Source: JBDUDR01 sp040002845 (lineage in GTDB: Bacteria; Actinomycetota; Actinomycetes; Propionibacteriales; Nocardioidaceae). From it: a stretch of DNA of 45,786 nucleotides. Position 1 is the stretch's first letter. Each line of letters opens with the position of its first letter. The stretch is taken from the NCBI GenBank assembly GCA_040002845.1, contig JBDUDR010000006.1:1-45786 (forward strand), given 5' to 3'. The notes beneath the pieces were generated by a model, which saw nothing but the letters and a program-made list of their open reading frames with translations, ran no database searches and was not told the origin of the DNA. Shown here piece by piece: positions 8,605 to 17,176 of the stretch. The translations under genes and the position numbers were made by a program.

Positions 8605-9966
8605 CTACATGCCGTCGATGAGCTTCTGGACCCGCTCGTCGTGGGCGCGGAACGGGTCCTTGCACAGCACCGTTCGCTGCGCCTGGTCGTTGAGCTTGAG
8701 ATGAACCCAGTCGACCGTGAAGTCGCGCCGACGCTCCTGCGCACGGCGGATGAACTCGCCCCGCAGGCGCGCACGCGTCGTCTGCGGAGGTAGGGACTTC
8801 GCCTCGAACGTCCTCAGATCGCTGGTCAGCCGGGCCACCGCGCCTCGTCGCTCCAGGAGGTAGTAGAGCCCGCGTCCCCGGTGGATGTCGTGGTAGGCGA
8901 GGTCGAGCTGGGCAACCCGGGGGTGGCTCAGTGGCAGATCGTGCTGTTGGCGGTAGCGCTCGATGAGGGTGTACTTGATCACCCAGTCGATCTCACGCTC
9001 CACCAGCGACAAGTCTTGAGACTCGACTGCCTTGATGGCCCGCTCCCACAGGTCGAGGGCATGCTCGATCTGCGGCGTGTGTAGCTCGCGACGGTCGACG
9101 AAGTCCTGCGCCTTGTTCAGGTACTCCGACTGGATGTCGAGGGCCGTCGCCTCCCGGCCGTTGGCCAGCGCGACCTTGCGTTGCCCGGTCATGTCGTGGG
9201 AGATCTCGCGGATGGCCCGGATCGGGTTCTCCAGAGTGAGGTCGCGCATCACCACGCCGCCCTCGATCATCCGCAGCACGAGGTCGGTGGTGGCCACTTT
9301 GAGCATGGTGGTTGTCTCGCTCATGTTCGAGTCGCCGACGATCACGTGCAGCCGGCGGAAGCGTTCGGCGTCGGCATGCGGCTCATCCCTGGTGTTGATG
9401 ATCGGGCGACTCCGGGTGGTCGCGCTCGACACACCTTCCCAGATGTGCTCCGCCCGCTGGCTCACCGAGTAGACCGCCCCGCGAGGGGTCTGCAGCACCT
9501 TGCCGGCGCCGCACACGATCTGCCTGCTGACCAGGAAGGGGATGAGCACGTCAGCGAGCTTGGCGAACTCGCCGTGCCGCCCGACCAGGTAATTCTCATG
9601 GCAGCCGTATGAGTTGCCGGCAGAGTCCGTGTTGTTCTTGAACAGGTAGACGTCGCCGGCGATGCCCTCGTCTCGCAGTCGGCGCTCAGCATCGACGACC
9701 AGACCTTCGAGGATCCGCTCCCCTGCCTTGTCGTGCGTGACCAGGTCGCTGATGTCGTCGCACTCGGGCGTGGCGTACTCAGGGTGGCTTCCCACATCGA
9801 GGTACAGCCTGGCGCCGTTGCGCAGGAACACGTTGCTGCTGCGACCCCAGGACACGACGCGGCGAAAGAGGTAGCGGGCGACCTCATCCGGCGAGAGACG
9901 GCGCTGCCCCTTGAAGGTGCAGGTTACGCCGTACTCGTTCTCGATCCCGTAGATGCGGCGGTCCAC
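8605..9966 (-). CDS. pafA: Pup-protein ligase PafA
   Basis: PafA phosphorylates the C-terminal Glu of Pup with ATP and joins it to substrate lysines. It has 453 residues, the usual length. Carboxylate-amine ligase features include the GIENEYG start (Glu9), and the LYLDVGSHPEYATPE segment with Asp57 in the position of the catalytic Asp of mycobacterial PafA. The start is GTG at 9966. It lies 24 nt downstream of prcA. It is distinguished from Dop by the lack of the Dop-loop insertion after the first motif. Confidence 0.97.
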   Translation of the reverse strand: MDRRIYGIENEYGVTCTFKGQRRLSPDEVARYLFRRVVSWGRSSNVFLRNGARLYLDVGSHPEYATPECDDISDLVTHDKAGERILEGLVVDAERRLRDEGIAGDVYLFKNNTDSAGNSYGCHENYLVGRHGEFAKLADVLIPFLVSRQIVCGAGKVLQTPRGAVYSVSQRAEHIWEGVSSATTRSRPIINTRDEPHADAERFRRLHVIVGDSNMSETTTMLKVATTDLVLRMIEGGVVMRDLTLENPIRAIREISHDMTGQRKVALANGREATALDIQSEYLNKAQDFVDRRELHTPQIEHALDLWERAIKAVESQDLSLVEREIDWVIKYTLIERYRQQHDLPLSHPRVAQLDLAYHDIHRGRGLYYLLERRGAVARLTSDLRTFEAKSLPPQTTRARLRGEFIRRAQERRRDFTVDWVHLKLNDQAQRTVLCKDPFRAHDERVQKLIDGM

Positions 9967-9990
9967 ACGCCCACCATATGCCGTCTTGAT

Positions 9991-10800
9991 TCAGCCCGAA
10001 GGCTCTGCGGGGTCGGCCGGTTCCACCGGGGGTTTCTTCTCTGCGTCGTGTTCCGCCTCGAGCGTCTCGGGTTCGGCTGGCGATGCTGGCCCAGCGGGGT
10101 CCGCATCCGTTCCGAAGATCTCGGCCAGCCGCGCTCCGACGATGCGCCTGAACTTTCGTTGCTGGGGCCGGGTCCGGTCGAGCACGCCCACTTCGAGCTG
10201 GTCGGAGGTCAGCCGCCGTGGTTTCTCGGTGTTGTGACCCAGTGCGGCTACCGCCAGTCGCAGAGCGTCCTCGAGCCCAAGGTCTTCCGCATAGTTGTCC
10301 GCGAGATAGGTGTTCACGGTCTCGGCTGACCCGCCCATCACCGCGAAGCCCTGTTCGTCGGCCACCGAGCCGTCATAGGTAAGGCGATAGATCTGGTCGT
10401 CGGGAACGCTGTCGCCGACCTCGGCGACGAAGATCTCGATCTCGTACGGCTTCTCGCCGCCGCTGGAGAAGATGGTCCCGAGCGTCTGGGCATATGCGTT
10501 GGCCAGGCTGCGGCCGGTGACGTCCCGGCGGTCGTAGGAGTAGCCACGCAGGTCGGCCAGCCGGACACCCGCGACGCGCAGGTTCTCGAACTCGTTGTAG
10601 CGGCCCACCGCGGCGTAGACGATCCGGTCGTAGATCTCGCTGATCTTGTGCAGCGCCTGCGAGGTGTTCTCCGCCACGAACAAGATGCCGTCCTGGTACT
10701 GGACCACCACCACGCTGCGGCCCCTGGAGATGCCCTTGCGCGCAAAGTCCGCCCGATCCTTCATCAGCTGCTCGGGTGACATGTAGAACGGTACGGACAC
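9991..10800 (-). CDS. prcA: 20S proteasome alpha subunit PrcA
   Basis: The alpha subunit forms the outer gating rings of the actinobacterial 20S proteasome. It has 269 residues with a typical N-terminal gate (MSVPFYMSPEQLMKDRADFARKGISRGRS region), the NTN-hydrolase sandwich, and a long low-complexity acidic/Pro tail (after about residue 233) that is variable in the family. The start is GTG at 10800 with GAAAGG upstream. It lies 35 nt downstream of prcB and 24 nt before pafA, forming one transcription unit with pup. Confidence 0.97.
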   Translation of the reverse strand: MSVPFYMSPEQLMKDRADFARKGISRGRSVVVVQYQDGILFVAENTSQALHKISEIYDRIVYAAVGRYNEFENLRVAGVRLADLRGYSYDRRDVTGRSLANAYAQTLGTIFSSGGEKPYEIEIFVAEVGDSVPDDQIYRLTYDGSVADEQGFAVMGGSAETVNTYLADNYAEDLGLEDALRLAVAALGHNTEKPRRLTSDQLEVGVLDRTRPQQRKFRRIVGARLAEIFGTDADPAGPASPAEPETLEAEHDAEKKPPVEPADPAEPSG

Positions 10801-10835
10801 TGACGATCCTTTCGGAGCTGCTGGGCGTTGGGGAC

Positions 10836-11681
10836 TCAGGTCAACGGCGCTGCAGGACCATCGGGACGCCGCATGCGCGCCGCCACGATGGTGTCGGCGA
10901 TGGCACCCACCTCGTCGTCGGGTACCCGCTGCGTACCGTCTTCGGTGATCACGAGCACGATCGGGAAGATTCGCCGGGTGAGATCGGGACCGCCGGTCGC
11001 GGAGTCGTCGTCGGCGGCGTCGTACAGCGACTGGATGATCGCTGTGATGCAGTCGTTGGGGCTGAAGTCCTCGCGGTAGAGCTTCTTGAGAGCGCCGCGA
11101 GCAAACAGCGATCCCGAGCCGACCGAGTGAAACGCCTGCTCCTCGTAGCGCCCGCCGGTGACGTCGTAGGAGAAGATCCGACCCTGGCCCGAATGGAGGT
11201 CGTAGCCAGCGAACAGCGGGACTACAGCCAGCCCCTGCATGGCCATCGCGAGGTTAGAGCGGATCAGCGCCGAGAGCCGGTTGGCCTTCCCGTCCAGCGA
11301 GAGCGTCGCACCCTCGATCTTCTCGTAGTGTTCCAACTCGACCTGGAACAGGCGCACCATCTCGACAGAGAGCCCGGCAGACCCGGCGATGCCGACACAG
11401 GAGTATTCATCTGCCGCGAAGACCTTCTCGATGTCGCGCTGGGCGATGATGTTCGCCATCGTCGCGCGCCGGTCACCGGCCATCACCACTCCGCCGGGGA
11501 AGGTAGCGGCGACGATCGTCGTGCCGTGTGGTGCATCGGCGCCCACCTGAGTGCTCGGCGGCGGGCGGCGCCCGGGAAGCAGCTGCGGCGCCTGGTCGTT
11601 GACGAAGTCGGCGAACGAGGAACTTCCGGGGCGCATGAACGCCGCCGGAAGCCGTCCCTCACCTGGCAGGTCGTTCGCCAC
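10836..11681 (-). CDS. prcB: 20S proteasome beta subunit PrcB (catalytic)
   Basis: The beta subunit carries the proteasome active site. A 53-residue propeptide ends in HG and is followed by TTIVA, so Thr54 becomes the N-terminal catalytic Thr after self-cleavage. Lys and Asp of the active site lie in the GDRRAT segment and nearby; the SGSLFARGALKKLY region is typical. The start is GTG at 11681, only 3 nt after the pup stop, so translation is probably coupled. Length is 281 residues, as expected. Confidence 0.97.
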   Translation of the reverse strand: MANDLPGEGRLPAAFMRPGSSSFADFVNDQAPQLLPGRRPPPSTQVGADAPHGTTIVAATFPGGVVMAGDRRATMANIIAQRDIEKVFAADEYSCVGIAGSAGLSVEMVRLFQVELEHYEKIEGATLSLDGKANRLSALIRSNLAMAMQGLAVVPLFAGYDLHSGQGRIFSYDVTGGRYEEQAFHSVGSGSLFARGALKKLYREDFSPNDCITAIIQSLYDAADDDSATGGPDLTRRIFPIVLVITEDGTQRVPDDEVGAIADTIVAARMRRPDGPAAPLT

Positions 11682-11684
11682 GCG

Positions 11685-11894
11685 TCACTGCCCACCCTTC
11701 TGCACGAACCCCTTGACGAACTCCTCTGCGTTGGACTCCAGGACCTCGTCGATCTCGTCCAAGATCGCGTCGACGTCCTCGTCCAACTTTTCCTTGCGCT
11801 CGGCCACGTTCTCGCTCGGGGCGACCTCGGTCGCCTCGTCGGACTCACCAGACTTGCGCGGCGATCTTTGCTGCTGCCCACCGTCGCTTGCCAT
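11685..11894 (-). CDS. pup: Prokaryotic ubiquitin-like protein Pup (Gln-ending form)
   Basis: Pup is the small protein tag for proteasomal degradation. It has 69 residues: a disordered polar N-terminal half, a helical Mpa-binding stretch (residues about 28-55, rich in Asp/Glu/Lys and Leu), and the C-terminus KGFVQKGGQ. Because it ends in Gln, not Glu, it must be deamidated by Dop before PafA can use it. The start is ATG at 11894 with GGGAAGG upstream. It is first of the pup-prcB-prcA-pafA unit, 158 nt downstream of dop. Confidence 0.97.
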   Translation of the reverse strand: MASDGGQQQRSPRKSGESDEATEVAPSENVAERKEKLDEDVDAILDEIDEVLESNAEEFVKGFVQKGGQ

Positions 11895-12052
11895 CTCAGA
11901 TCACCTTCCCGTCCTGCCTTACACCCGGCGCGGTACGCGGATCTCGCGCGTCGCTGAGCGGCCCTTCGGGGGACCCGAGGGTACGACTCCGACCCTACCC
12001 GTCCAGGCGGGCAATCCGGCTCTCGGCGCGAGAGCAAGAGCCGCGAGCCGGT

Positions 12053-13561
12053 TCAGCCGGCGGTGATGGCCCGGAAGAGGTCCTCGGCGGTCTCACTGGT
12101 GTCCAACAGCCGGCCGACGTGCTCCCGCGTCCCACGCAGCGGTTCCATGGTCGGGATCCGCTGCAAGGACTCTCGGCCGGGCAGGTCGAAGATCACCGAG
12201 TCCCAGGACGCAGCAGCGATCTGGTCGGCGTACTTCGCCAGGCACCGGCCGCGGAAGTAGGCCCGGGTGTCGGAGGGCGGGTTGTGCACAGCCTGACTGA
12301 TCTGGGCATCGGTCAGCAGCCGTTCGATGGCTCCGCGCGCGGCCAGCCGGTGGTAGAGACCCTTGTCTGGACGCACGTCGGCGTACTGAAGGTCGATCAG
12401 ATGCAGCTTCGGGTGATCCCACTCGAGACCGTCCCGATCGCGGTATTGCTGCAGCAAGGTGAGCTTGGCCACCCAGTCGAGCTCGCGACTGCACAGCATC
12501 GGGTCCTGTTCAAGCCGGGTGAGCACCGACTCCCAGCGCGCCAGGACGTCTCGAGTCTGATCGTCGGCGTCGTCGCCGAACCGATGCTCGACGAACTTGC
12601 GGGCCTGGTCGAGGTACTCCATCTGCAGCTGGACGGCAGTCAGTCGACGGCCGTCCTTCAGCGACATCAGATGCTTGAGCGACGGGTCGTGCGAGACCTG
12701 ATGGATCGCTGTCACCGGCTTGTCGACAGAGAAGTCGTCGGTCAGCCAATGGTGCTCGATCATCGACAACACGAGCGCCGTCGTGCCCACCTTGAGGTAG
12801 ATGGAGACCTCCGCCAGGTTGGCATCACCCACGATGACGTGCAGGCGACGGTACTTGTCGGGGTCGGCATGTGGCTCGTCTCGCGTGTTCACGATCGGTC
12901 GCTTGAGGGTGGTCTCGAGACCGACCTCGACCTCGAAGTAGTCGGCCCGCTGGCTGAGCTGGAAACCGTTCTCGCTGCCATCTTGGCGCAGCCCGACCCG
13001 GCCGGCGCCGCACACCACCTGGCGGGAGACGAAGAACGGAGTGATGCCCCGCACGATGTCTCCGAAGGTCGTCGACCTCCGCATCAGGTAGTTCTCGTGG
13101 GCGCCGTAGGAGGCGCCCTTGTTGTCGGTGTTGTTCTTGTAGATCAAGATCTCGGGCTGACCGGGCACCCGGGCAAACTGTGAAGCCTCCCTCATGACCT
13201 GCTCACCCGCCTTGTCCCAACGCACCACGTCGAGGGGGTTGGTGCACTCGGGAGAGGAGTATTCAGGGTGAGCATGATCGACGTACAGACGTGCCCCGTT
13301 CGTCAAGATCACGTTCGCGAGACCGACGTCCTCGTCGGTGAGCAGGCTGGGGTCGGCCAGGCCACGTCCCAGGTCGAAGCCGCGTGCGTCCCGTAGCGGG
13401 CTCTCCTCCTCGAAGTCCCAGCGGGCGCGCCGCGTCCGTGCCGTCGCAGAGGCGTAGGCGTTGACGATCTGGGAGGACGCCAGCATGGGGTTGGCGTTGG
13501 GTTGGCCGGACACCGAGATGCCGAACTCGGTCTCGGTGCCCATCACCCGCCGCACGCTCAT
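12053..13561 (-). CDS. dop: Pup deamidase/depupylase Dop
   Basis: Dop converts the C-terminal Gln of Pup to Glu and also removes Pup from substrates. It has 502 residues with the GTETEFGIS motif at the start, the long Dop-loop insert (about residues 36-75), and LYVDHAHPEYSSPE with Asp95 at the catalytic position. It is related to PafA but has the longer N-terminal region. The ATG at 13561 has TAGGGT 6 nt upstream, so its mRNA is predicted to be leaderless. It precedes pup by 158 nt. Confidence 0.97.
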   Translation of the reverse strand: MSVRRVMGTETEFGISVSGQPNANPMLASSQIVNAYASATARTRRARWDFEEESPLRDARGFDLGRGLADPSLLTDEDVGLANVILTNGARLYVDHAHPEYSSPECTNPLDVVRWDKAGEQVMREASQFARVPGQPEILIYKNNTDNKGASYGAHENYLMRRSTTFGDIVRGITPFFVSRQVVCGAGRVGLRQDGSENGFQLSQRADYFEVEVGLETTLKRPIVNTRDEPHADPDKYRRLHVIVGDANLAEVSIYLKVGTTALVLSMIEHHWLTDDFSVDKPVTAIHQVSHDPSLKHLMSLKDGRRLTAVQLQMEYLDQARKFVEHRFGDDADDQTRDVLARWESVLTRLEQDPMLCSRELDWVAKLTLLQQYRDRDGLEWDHPKLHLIDLQYADVRPDKGLYHRLAARGAIERLLTDAQISQAVHNPPSDTRAYFRGRCLAKYADQIAAASWDSVIFDLPGRESLQRIPTMEPLRGTREHVGRLLDTSETAEDLFRAITAG

Positions 13562-13567
13562 GCAGTC

Positions 13568-13573
13568 ACCCTA
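13568..13573 (-). promoter_or_regulatory. Predicted -10 (TAGGGT) for leaderless dop transcript
   Basis: TAGGGT on the minus strand, then 6 nt, then the dop ATG. No ribosome binding site fits in between. Confidence 0.55.
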
Positions 13574-13920
13574 CGCGCCGATCGGCACCGGTCACCGGTC
13601 TAACGGACCCGTCCGTGACCGGCCGGTGGTTCCAGCGATTTCTTTGAGGTACGTCACCGGCTGCGTGACCCCAGTGGTCACAGAACGATGTCCGGTCTGG
13701 ACGAGTGCCCGTCTACCGCCGAAGATGATGCATTCGGGTAGCCCGAACCACCCCGATGCATCATCCTCTCTCGAATCTGCCGATCCTTGTCGTCGAGGTA
13801 CGCCTTTCGCATCATGTGTTCTCGCCGAGGTACGGGTTTACCACCATCGGCGAGAGAATTTGCGTGTGAAATCCGTACCTGGGCGAGCGCCCCGGTGCTG
13901 TCGGGTTCCCCATCTGAACC
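13574..13920. other. Non-coding spacer with three inverted repeats and a repeated octamer
   Basis: About 350 bases between dop and the universal stress gene with no credible gene on either strand. It holds inverted repeats at 13588-13595/13615-13622 (CCGGTCAC), 13724-13733/13756-13765 (GATGATGCAT, 22-nt spacer) and 13821-13828/13847-13854 (CTCGCCGA). GAGGTACG occurs three times on the plus strand (13646, 13795 and 13827). This could be a regulatory region, an RNA gene or a decayed gene; none can be shown. Confidence 0.4.
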
Positions 13921-14418
13921 CTACAAGGACATGCTATCCTTATTGTCTATTTCCTCCAGTTTAGTCCGATGCTTGGCGAGCCGGGCCGGTAGGGGAACGA
14001 CCATCACCGGGATCGGCGCGTGGCGGACGCAGTACTGGCTGACCGACCCCAGAAAAAGGGCAGCTGCACGGTTCTTGCTGTGGGCCGAACCGACGACCAG
14101 GTAGTCGGCGTCGCGGCCGGCTTCCAGCAGCACCGGTCCAGCCGCCCCCTGGACAACGCTCCTGGACACCACGGGCGGTACGTCCACACGGCGCAACGCC
14201 GCGGTGACCATCTCATCCTGGGTGCGCTCTGCCTGGGCACGCGTCTGCTCGACGGACTCCGGTGTCGCGACTTCTTCGTACGGGGGCGCGAAAGCCCATG
14301 CGGTGACCACCTCGACTGCGCCCCCCCGGCGAGATCCCTCACGCAGTGCGAACACCAGGGCGGCCTCGCTGGCCGGGGTGCCGTCGACCCCGACGACGAT
14401 GGCCGGTGGCTCAGGCAT
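13921..14418 (-). CDS. Universal stress protein (UspA family, single domain)
   Basis: A 165-residue single-domain stress protein. The N-terminal strand GVDGTPASEAAL and the C-terminal FLGSVSQYCVRHAPIPVMVV are typical of ATP-binding actinobacterial USPs. The nucleotide loop reads VGSAHSKNR, so the second Gly of the usual G-2X-G-9X-G(S/T) motif is replaced by His; ATP binding may be changed. The start ATG at 14418 follows GAAGGGAG. A DosR-box-like site lies 73 nt upstream, and a DosR-like regulator is close by. The C-terminal 15 residues are AT-richer and polar, unlike the rest. Confidence 0.92.
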   Translation of the reverse strand: MPEPPAIVVGVDGTPASEAALVFALREGSRRGGAVEVVTAWAFAPPYEEVATPESVEQTRAQAERTQDEMVTAALRRVDVPPVVSRSVVQGAAGPVLLEAGRDADYLVVGSAHSKNRAAALFLGSVSQYCVRHAPIPVMVVPLPARLAKHRTKLEEIDNKDSMSL

Positions 14419-14490
14419 GACGTTCTCCCTTCGTCCTGTCGACGATCCCTCGGATCCCCCGGCAGCGGCAGGGGCTCGGGTCCTGACCAG

Positions 14491-14510
14491 GTCGGGACCA
14501 TCGGCCCTAA
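14491..14510. promoter_or_regulatory. DosR/DevR-box-like operator upstream of the universal stress gene
   Basis: This 20-bp site matches the published mycobacterial DosR consensus TTCGGGACTATAGTCCCGAA at 15 of 20 positions by hand alignment, including GGGAC and CCC half-site cores. It lies 73-92 nt upstream of the stress-protein start. The predicted binder would be the LuxR-type regulator encoded at 14815-15453. Binding is inferred. Confidence 0.5.
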
Positions 14511-14579
14511 CAGCTCATGACCTGCGGCCGCTGCGTGGAGGTGGCCCGGGGGGAAGGCTGAGAACGAAGGAGCGGCGCC

Positions 14580-14791
14580 GACGGACCGTTCACGGACGTC
14601 TACCACAACATCGCTGGTGACGTCTGTGCAGACTGGCTGTTCATGGCAGGCTTGCTCGGGATCGGTGTCGCGCTCACGCTGGGGGTGTTCATGCGGTTGG
14701 CCACGGCCTGTACGCTGCGGGTCGCTACCTCGGGCTGGGCCGCTGGTGGGAGCGCCAGCCGCTGGTTCAGCGCTTCCCCATCCTGAAGTGA
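14580..14791 (+). pseudogene. DoxX-family membrane protein, decayed remnant
   Basis: Two fragments of one DoxX-type membrane protein lie in different frames. The first (from 14580) encodes GPFTDVYHNIAG, then ADWLFMAGLLGIGVALTLG and FMRLA, an amphipathic entry and membrane helix. The second, ending at the TGA at 14789-14791, encodes LYAAGRYLGLGRWWERQPL and VQRFPILK, a typical DoxX C-terminus. The N-terminal third and a middle membrane section are missing and the join is out of frame, so the gene is dead. DoxX genes often sit beside universal stress genes in actinobacteria. Confidence 0.65.
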
Positions 14792-14814
14792 CCTGACGTT
14801 CCACGGAGAGCGAG

Positions 14815-15453
14815 ATGACCCCGATCCGCGTGTTCCTACTCGACGATCACGAACTCGTGCGGCGGGGCATTCGGGACCTGTTGGAACAAGAGCCGGACGT
14901 GCAGGTGATCGGCGAGGCGGACACGGCGCAGGATGCGAAGGCGCGCATCCCCGCGCTGCGTCCGGACGTGGCGATCCTCGACGCTCGCCTGCCCGATGGC
15001 AACGGCATCGACGTCTGCCGGGACATCCGCTCGGTCGATCCGTCCATCCGGGCTCTCATCCTCACCTCGTATGACGATGATGAGGCTCTGTTCGCGGCCA
15101 TCATGGCCGGAGCGGCCGGCTATCTGCTCAAGCAGGTTCGCGGTACCGACCTCGTCAGTGCCGTCCGACTGGTCGCGGCTGGACAGTCGCTGCTCGATCC
15201 GGCAGTCACGCAACGGGTCATCGAACGCATCCGCCAGGGTCCGCAGGAGCCCGACGAGCTGAAGTCGCTGACCGACCAGGAACGCCGGGTCCTCGAGCTG
15301 GTGGCCGAGGGTCTCACCAACCGTCAGATCGCCGAGCGGATGTACCTGGCCGAAAAGACCGTGAAGAACTACGTGTCCAGCATCCTCGCGAAGCTGGGGC
15401 TGGAGCGTCGAACCCAAGCTGCGGTGTTCGCCTCCAAGCTACTGGGCCGGTGA
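14815..15453 (+). CDS. NarL/LuxR-family response regulator, DosR/DevR-like
   Basis: A two-domain regulator of 212 residues. The receiver domain has Asp10/Asp11, phosphoacceptor Asp56 (AILDARLPDG), Thr84 and Lys106. The C-terminal LuxR-type HTH (LTDQERRVLELVAEGLTNRQ onward) ends in AAVFASKLLGR. Sequence and context are those of DosR/DevR, the hypoxia and NO response regulator of mycobacteria. The ATG follows GGAGAGCGAG. It is convergent with the double-GAF kinase, 19 nt apart, and probably its partner. The DosR-like box at 14491-14510 is a likely target. Confidence 0.92.
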   Translation: MTPIRVFLLDDHELVRRGIRDLLEQEPDVQVIGEADTAQDAKARIPALRPDVAILDARLPDGNGIDVCRDIRSVDPSIRALILTSYDDDEALFAAIMAGAAGYLLKQVRGTDLVSAVRLVAAGQSLLDPAVTQRVIERIRQGPQEPDELKSLTDQERRVLELVAEGLTNRQIAERMYLAEKTVKNYVSSILAKLGLERRTQAAVFASKLLGR

Positions 15454-15472
15454 CGCCGCTGGGCCAGCTAGT

Positions 15473-17152
15473 TCAGTCTGCCGGCGTCGACCCCAACGGG
15501 GCGCTCCAGCGGATCGTGGTTCCCTGACCCGGCTGCGACGTCACCGCGCAGGTCCCCCGCACCGCCGCCGCTCGCTCGCGCAGGTTGCGCAGTCCGCTCT
15601 CGTGTCCCGTGGCCGTGAAGCCCTTGCCGTCGTCAGTCACTTCGACAACGACGGACGCCGCCGGGGTCTCTTCGACCGCGACCCGGACTTCGACTCTCGT
15701 CGCATCCGCGTGGCGGGCCGCGTTCGACAACGCCTCCACGAGCACCGCCATCAGGTGCGGACGAACCGAGTCCGGGGCCAACGAGTCCAGCGGACCCTCC
15801 AACACCAGCCGGGGCCGCGACCCGAGCGTCGTCTCGGCTGCCGCCACTACGTCGTGCAGCTGTGCCCGCAGGTCGTCGGCCGCTTCGTCCCGGCCCAGCT
15901 CGAAGATGGTGCCCCGGATGTCGCGGATCGTCATGTCCAGGTCGTCGATGGCAGCAGTGATGCGGTCGGCCACCTCCGGCCGAGAGGCCAACCGAGCCGC
16001 ACCCTGCAAGCTCAGGCCGGTCGCGAACAGCCGCTGGATGACCAGGTCATGCAGGTCCCGGGCGATGCGGTCCCGGTCGGCCAGCACGGCGAGGGCAGCC
16101 CGGTCCTCCTGTGCTTGCGCACGGTCCAGGGCGAGAGCGACCTGGGCTGCGAAGCCTCGCAGCTCCTCGACATCGTTGTCAGACGACCAGCGCCCCGCCC
16201 GGGTCGCGGTCGCCCCGACCAGGAGTGCGCCGCCAGCCCCTCCTGGATCGGTGAAGGGCACCAACAAGGCCGACACAACATCGTCCACGCCAGCGACCCT
16301 GACTCCTTCGCCTAGGTGCACGGTCGCCCCCCGGTCCACCACGTCGGCCAGTGCGCCCTGTCGAGGCAGCAGCGCGGTCTTCAGATCCTGGCGTGGTCCG
16401 TCGACGGCTTCGACCCGCAAGCCCCCGTCGTCTTGCTCCAGCACGACCAACGAGATGTCTGCTGCCGCTACCTCCCTCGCCCTGGCGGCCACCAACGCCA
16501 GGGCGGCGCTTCGCTCGACGTGCCGCAGCAGCGCCCGCTGGATCTCCGCGGTCGCGCTCGACCAACGAGCCCGGCGCTGGGTCTCCTCGAACAGGCGGGC
16601 GTTCTCCACCGCGATGCCGGCAGTGGTGGCCAAGGCCTGCATCGCCTGCTCGTCCTCGACGGTGAAGTCGCCGCCTCCGTGCTTCTCGGTGAGATAGAGG
16701 TTGCCGAAGACCTGGTCGCGCACCCGGACCGGGACGCCGAGGAACGACTTCATCGACGGATGCCCTTCGGGGAATCCGAAGGAGTCGGCGTGGCCGCGCA
16801 GGTCGTGCAGCCGAATCGGTCGTGGATCGGTGATCAGCAGCCCCAAGATGCCGTGCCCGCGGGGTGGCGGGCCGATGCGGGCCCGTTCCTCGTCGTTCAC
16901 GCCGTAGGTGATGAAGTCGGCCAGTTGTTCGCCAGCACGGTCCAGCACACCCAGCGCCGCGTACCTCGCGTCGGCGAGCCGAGCCGCAGCGACGACGATC
17001 CGTTGCAGCGTCGCGTGCAGGTCCAGGTCGCCGCCGACGGCCACCACCGCGTCCAGCAGGGCGCGGACGCGTTCCTCGCCTGCCACGACGTCCTCGGCTC
17101 TCGTGACCACCCGGCGCAACAGTTCCACCAGAGGCTCCTCTGCCGTCGTCAC
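15473..17152 (-). CDS. Double-GAF sensor histidine kinase, DosS/DosT (DevS)-like
   Basis: A soluble 559-residue kinase: GAF-A (about 45-188), GAF-B (about 215-345), HisKA_3 with phospho-acceptor His368 (ARDLHDLVIQRLF), and HATPase (N-box EALSNAARHA, G1 DDGKGF, G2 GLRNLRERA). In GAF-A, His131 and Tyr153 are 22 residues apart, the same spacing as the heme ligand His149 and distal Tyr171 of M. tuberculosis DosS, and the intervening FLGVPVRVRD is conserved. It therefore probably binds heme and senses O2, NO or CO. The GTG start has TAGCAT 7 nt upstream. Confidence 0.92.
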   Translation of the reverse strand: MTTAEEPLVELLRRVVTRAEDVVAGEERVRALLDAVVAVGGDLDLHATLQRIVVAAARLADARYAALGVLDRAGEQLADFITYGVNDEERARIGPPPRGHGILGLLITDPRPIRLHDLRGHADSFGFPEGHPSMKSFLGVPVRVRDQVFGNLYLTEKHGGGDFTVEDEQAMQALATTAGIAVENARLFEETQRRARWSSATAEIQRALLRHVERSAALALVAARAREVAAADISLVVLEQDDGGLRVEAVDGPRQDLKTALLPRQGALADVVDRGATVHLGEGVRVAGVDDVVSALLVPFTDPGGAGGALLVGATATRAGRWSSDNDVEELRGFAAQVALALDRAQAQEDRAALAVLADRDRIARDLHDLVIQRLFATGLSLQGAARLASRPEVADRITAAIDDLDMTIRDIRGTIFELGRDEAADDLRAQLHDVVAAAETTLGSRPRLVLEGPLDSLAPDSVRPHLMAVLVEALSNAARHADATRVEVRVAVEETPAASVVVEVTDDGKGFTATGHESGLRNLRERAAAVRGTCAVTSQPGQGTTIRWSAPLGSTPAD

Positions 17153-17159
17153 GCTAGTG

Positions 17160-17165
17160 ATGCTA
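17160..17165 (-). promoter_or_regulatory. Predicted -10 (TAGCAT) for leaderless sensor-kinase transcript
   Basis: TAGCAT on the minus strand, 7 nt before the GTG at 17152. The site lies in the 24-nt gap after the flavin-protein gene, so the kinase may have its own promoter. Confidence 0.45.
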
Positions 17166-17176
17166 GAGGTTGGAGC

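Noticed and set aside
15585..16697. Long plus-strand frame opposite the sensor kinase
   Set aside because: Ser/Ala/Arg-rich translation without any family features and fully antisense to a domain-complete kinase.
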